NCBI GenBank assembly: GCA_021404525.1
Contig: JAAWWE010000003.1
Location: 186,001 to 250,000, forward strand
DNA from: Rhodobiaceae bacterium
GTDB taxonomy: Bacteria > Pseudomonadota > Alphaproteobacteria > Parvibaculales > Parvibaculaceae
Direction of reading: 5' to 3'
Length of the DNA stretch: 64,000 nt
This document shows positions 61,217 through 64,000 of the stretch, piece by piece. How positions within the stretch are numbered: the stretch's first letter is position 1; the number at the start of each line of letters is the position of its first letter. A program made the translations under genes and the position numbers. A model generated the notes under the pieces. It did not search any database. It was not told the origin of the DNA and worked only from the letters and a program-made list of their open reading frames with translations.

Positions 61217-61489
61217 ATGACCCGTTTCCTCGTCTCCGATGACAATGCAAACGGCTATCGCCTGGAAGACATATTGACCGCAGTGCGGGCAGATGTCGTC
61301 AAGCGGTGTGAGAAGATTGTCGATGACCATCGCGATGAAGCCCACCACGTCTTGGACAATAATATTCGGGTGCTGTCGCTCTTGAGTGAAGCCATCAAAC
61401 TGGCTGAAGACTCAACCCATGTGCTCGACAAGTCCTTTGGTCCGAGCGCTGCCGCTGAAGGTGGGGAGCCACGCATCGGGCGTGCCTAG
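61217..61489 (+). CDS. Hypothetical protein, 90 residues
   Basis: A strong ribosome site (AAAGGAGG) precedes the ATG. Predicted helical and acidic, no signal peptide: MTRFLVSDDNANGYRLEDIL at the start, a central VLDNNIRVLSLLSEAIKLAED helix and a flexible tail. I do not recognise the family. It is convergent with the TauE/SafE gene (stops six bases apart) and divergent from the acyl-CoA synthetase. Confidence 0.7.
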   Translation: MTRFLVSDDNANGYRLEDILTAVRADVVKRCEKIVDDHRDEAHHVLDNNIRVLSLLSEAIKLAEDSTHVLDKSFGPSAAAEGGEPRIGRA

Positions 61490-61495
61490 GCGTTG

Positions 61496-62260
61496 CTAAA
61501 GGAACGCGCCTGTTGCGCCGTCCCAGACGAGTTTGCAGCCCACCAAAAACAAAGCCATGTAGGCAAAGCGGTAGAATGGTTTCTCCGGGATCAGGTCAAG
61601 CGCCTTGATGCCGAGCCACATGCCAATGGGTGCTAGGGGCATCAGCATGAGCGATGTGGAGAGGTTTGTAATCTCAAACTGACCGAGCAAGGCATAGGGC
61701 GGTACCTTGATCAGGTTCACCGCCCAGAAGAACATGACGCTCGTGCCGACATAAAGTTTTTTGTCGAGCTTTTGCGGCAGCATGTAGATCTGAAAAGGAG
61801 GACCACCTGCATGGGCTACGAAGCTTGTGAAGCCTCCGACAGCGCCCCAGGCCGTTCCCTTTGTCTGATTGACTTGCTTAGGTGCGGCTTCCGCACGTCG
61901 TCCAATCCAATGATCAAGCGCAAAGGCAACAGCGATGCCGCCTACGAGCAGGCGCACAAAATTATCGGTGACATAGCTCGCGGTCTGCGCCGCAATCAGA
62001 ATGCCGATGGCAGCGCCCGGCACCATGATCATGAGATTCTTTAGATGGAAGCTTTTGCGGTAGGCCCAGACGCCAATCAGGTCCATCACAATGAGTATGG
62101 GGAGCAGGATGCCTGCTGCCTGCAACGGCGAAATGACAAGTGCCATCATGGGCACGCCGAGAATACCAAGCCCCCCTGCAAAGCCGCCTTTTGAGAGGCC
62201 CACCAAGAGAACAGCGGGTACGGCTACTGCGTAGAACCAAGGGTCGATAATCATGTCCAT
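61496..62260 (-). CDS. TauE/SafE family sulfite/organosulfonate exporter-like permease
   Basis: 254 residues, about eight TM helices. Characteristic motifs LVGLSKGGFAGGLGILGVPM at the N-terminus and a second, weaker copy GGFTSFVAHAGGPPFQIYMLP in the middle show the internal repeat of the family. Characterised relatives move sulfite, sulfoacetate or small carboxylates. No adjacent catabolic genes show the substrate. Confidence 0.85.
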   Translation of the reverse strand: MDMIIDPWFYAVAVPAVLLVGLSKGGFAGGLGILGVPMMALVISPLQAAGILLPILIVMDLIGVWAYRKSFHLKNLMIMVPGAAIGILIAAQTASYVTDNFVRLLVGGIAVAFALDHWIGRRAEAAPKQVNQTKGTAWGAVGGFTSFVAHAGGPPFQIYMLPQKLDKKLYVGTSVMFFWAVNLIKVPPYALLGQFEITNLSTSLMLMPLAPIGMWLGIKALDLIPEKPFYRFAYMALFLVGCKLVWDGATGAFL

Positions 62261-62403
62261 ACACGCATTCTCCGCGAGGTTCTGTTTTCTCAGTGCGGCA
62301 AGACTTGCAAAGCCCGGTCAGGCTTGAAACAGTCATCCGCAAAAGAAGGGCGCCCTTCCGGAACTGGGTGGGGCGCCAAAGATAAGTCCGGGAGGAAAGT
62401 ATC

Positions 62404-64000
62404 ATGAGTCGCTACCCTGAAACCTACGAGGCTTGGAAAAAGGATCCGGAGGCTTTCTGGGCGGATGCCGCACAGGAGATCACCTGGTCACGGCCCTGGG
62501 ATAGCGTGCTTGAGACAGATGGTGGTGGGGCGAACTGGTTCACAGGGGCGACCTGCAACACCTGCTATAACTGTCTGGACCGCCATGTCGAAACTGGGCG
62601 GGGCGACCAGGCTGCGCTCATCTATGACTCGCCTATCACCGGCAAGCAGAAGACCTTCAGCTATTCGGAACTGCTGGACAAGGTGGCGACTTTTGCTGGT
62701 GTGCTTCAGGCCAATGGTGTGGGCTTCGGGGACCGAGTCATCCTTTACATGCCCATGGTGCCTCAGGCGGCGGTGGCGATGCTTGCCTGCGCGCGTCTCG
62801 GCGCTGTGCACTCCGTTGTCTTCGGTGGTTTTGCGGCAAACGAACTGGCGACCCGGATTGATGATGCGAAACCAAAGCTCATTGTCACGGCGTCGTGTGG
62901 TATCGAGCCCGGGCGGGTGATCGCATATAAGCCGTTGCTTGATGGGGCGATTGAGCTTGCCGCCCATAAACCTGAGCGTTGCATCATCCTACAACGCGAA
63001 CAGGAACCGGCGGAGTTGACGCCGGGGCGCGATCTCGACTGGAAAGAAGAGATGGAGAAGGCGGCGGCTGCGGACAACAAACCGGCCTGTGTCAACGTTG
63101 CGGCGACTGATCCTCTTTATGTGCTCTACACGTCTGGTACGACTGGGCAGCCCAAGGGCGTCGTGCGGGACAATGGCGGCCATATGGTGGCGCTTAAATG
63201 GTCCATGAAGAATATTTATGGAATGGACCCGGGCGATGTGTGGTGGGCGGCGTCTGATGTGGGTTGGGTCGTGGGCCATTCCTATATTGTGTATGGGCCG
63301 CTGCTGCATGGGTGCACGACCATTCTGTTTGAAGGTAAGCCTGTGGGCACGCCGGATGCGGGTACGTTCTGGCGGGTGATTTCAGAACATAAAGTGCGCG
63401 CGTTCTTCACCGCGCCGACGGCGTTTCGCGCGATCAAGAAAGAGGACCCACAGGCCTCCCTCATCGCAAATTATGACTTAAGTGGATTCGAGACACTCTT
63501 CCTTGCGGGGGAGCGTGCTGACCCGGACACGATCCAGTGGGCGGAGACTGCTTTGAAAGTGCCGGTGATTGATCACTGGTGGCAGACGGAGACCGGCTGG
63601 TCGATTGCCGCGAACCCGGTGGGTCTCGGCATGTTGCCGATCAAACACGGCAGCCCGACGGTTGCGATGCCGGGTTATGACGTGCAGGTGGTGGATGAAG
63701 CCGCGAAGCCTGTGGCGACGGGGGAGACAGGCGCAATTGTGGTGAAGCTGCCCTTGCCGCCTGGATGCCTGCCGACGCTTTGGGAGAATGAAGACGGGTT
63801 TCGGTCTTCCTACCTGGAAGATTATCCAGGCTTTTATAAGACAGCAGATGCAGGCTTCATGGATGAGGACGGCTATCTCTACATCATGAGCCGCACCGAC
63901 GATATCATCAATGTGGCGGGACACAGGCTCTCCACCGGCGGCATGGAAGAAGTGTTGGCAGGTCATCCTGATGTTGCCGAATGTGCGGTCATGGGGATTG
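62404..64000 (+). CDS. prpE: Propionyl/acetyl-CoA synthetase (PrpE/Acs), 3' end beyond window
   Basis: ATG at 62404 after GGGAGGAAAG; 532 codons are inside the window and the frame is open at 64000. RYPETYEAWKKDPEAFWAD and the downstream GDRVILYMPMVPQAAVAMLA are standard for Acs/PrpE; the P-loop YTSGTTGQPKGVV starts at residue 242. WWQTETGWSIAANPVGLG and the SRTDDIINVAGHRLSTGGMEE hinge follow. The WWQTETGW motif and close fit to PrpE favour propionate over acetate. Would activate propionate from odd-chain or branched acyl chains. Confidence 0.85.
   Translation, partial: MSRYPETYEAWKKDPEAFWADAAQEITWSRPWDSVLETDGGGANWFTGATCNTCYNCLDRHVETGRGDQAALIYDSPITGKQKTFSYSELLDKVATFAGVLQANGVGFGDRVILYMPMVPQAAVAMLACARLGAVHSVVFGGFAANELATRIDDAKPKLIVTASCGIEPGRVIAYKPLLDGAIELAAHKPERCIILQREQEPAELTPGRDLDWKEEMEKAAAADNKPACVNVAATDPLYVLYTSGTTGQPKGVVRDNGGHMVALKWSMKNIYGMDPGDVWWAASDVGWVVGHSYIVYGPLLHGCTTILFEGKPVGTPDAGTFWRVISEHKVRAFFTAPTAFRAIKKEDPQASLIANYDLSGFETLFLAGERADPDTIQWAETALKVPVIDHWWQTETGWSIAANPVGLGMLPIKHGSPTVAMPGYDVQVVDEAAKPVATGETGAIVVKLPLPPGCLPTLWENEDGFRSSYLEDYPGFYKTADAGFMDEDGYLYIMSRTDDIINVAGHRLSTGGMEEVLAGHPDVAECAVMGI

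Noticed and set aside
1-64000. CRISPR arrays, transposases, prophage genes
   Set aside because: No regular short direct repeats with spacers, and no recognisable recombinase, transposase, capsid or tail genes were found on either strand.

Overview
The window reads as chromosomal DNA of a marine- or soil-type alphaproteobacterium, most like the lipid-degrading Parvibaculum/Rhodobiaceae group of the Hyphomicrobiales. The evidence is CpdR, GapR (DUF2312), Zur, a three-subunit transhydrogenase (PntAA/PntAB/PntB) preceded by the 49-residue aa3-type cytochrome oxidase subunit IV, a 41-residue L36, COQ9 next to rpsU and def, and many TetR-controlled CoA-thioester genes. No transposase, integrase, phage gene, CRISPR array or rRNA was found. 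Genus-level placement is inference from gene content only.

Layout. 1-400: end of cpdR and a tRNA-Val. 0.5-5.7 kb: a three-gene aromatic ring-cleavage operon (extradiol dioxygenase, FAH-family hydrolase, FAD monooxygenase), flanked by a TetR gene and a divergent PNPOx-like gene. 5.8-17.8 kb: two neighbouring RND/MMPL envelope-export loci. Locus A is tetR-RND-LolA-like-outer-membrane barrel. Locus B is a divergon with DUF1329 on one side and RND, small membrane protein, TauD-type oxygenase and radical SAM/SPASM protein on the other. 17.8-26.7 kb: acyl-CoA and detoxification genes (SCP2-type thiolase with its DUF35 partner, nitroreductase, acyl-CoA dehydrogenase, TetR/GST pair with twin operators, MFS pump, alpha/beta hydrolase), plus an unknown multi-pass membrane protein preceded by a 43-codon ORF resembling its N-terminus.

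27-43 kb is mostly core genome: rpmJ, two overlapping HAD hydrolases, saccharopine-dehydrogenase-like reductase, TPR protein, hydrolase, glycerate kinase and pyruvate kinase (glycerate to pyruvate), N-formylglutamate amidohydrolase with a carboxylate-amine ligase and DUF1244, a periplasmic RidA, gapR, a TonB receptor under a Zur-type regulator, an orphan NtrC-type regulator, and an OmpA lipoprotein with codon use of a highly expressed gene. 43-64 kb: M3 peptidase/UbiB-like kinase/thioesterase/hydrolase operon, coxIV-pnt operon, DUF6614 and paired GNATs, a SufR-like Fe-S regulator convergent with rpsU, def-coq9, a PAS protein, purEK, a GGDEF cyclase, two small DUF465 proteins, two acyl-CoA-synthetase-family genes, a TauE/SafE permease and an unknown 90-residue protein.

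The best candidates for something undescribed are the locus B divergon (RND, DUF1329, TauD oxygenase and radical SAM enzyme), the 43-codon ORF at 20274 that copies the N-terminal motif of the following membrane protein, and the carboxylate-amine ligase/N-formylglutamate amidohydrolase/DUF1244 cluster. Product calls rest on recognisable motifs and family resemblance; no database search was run.
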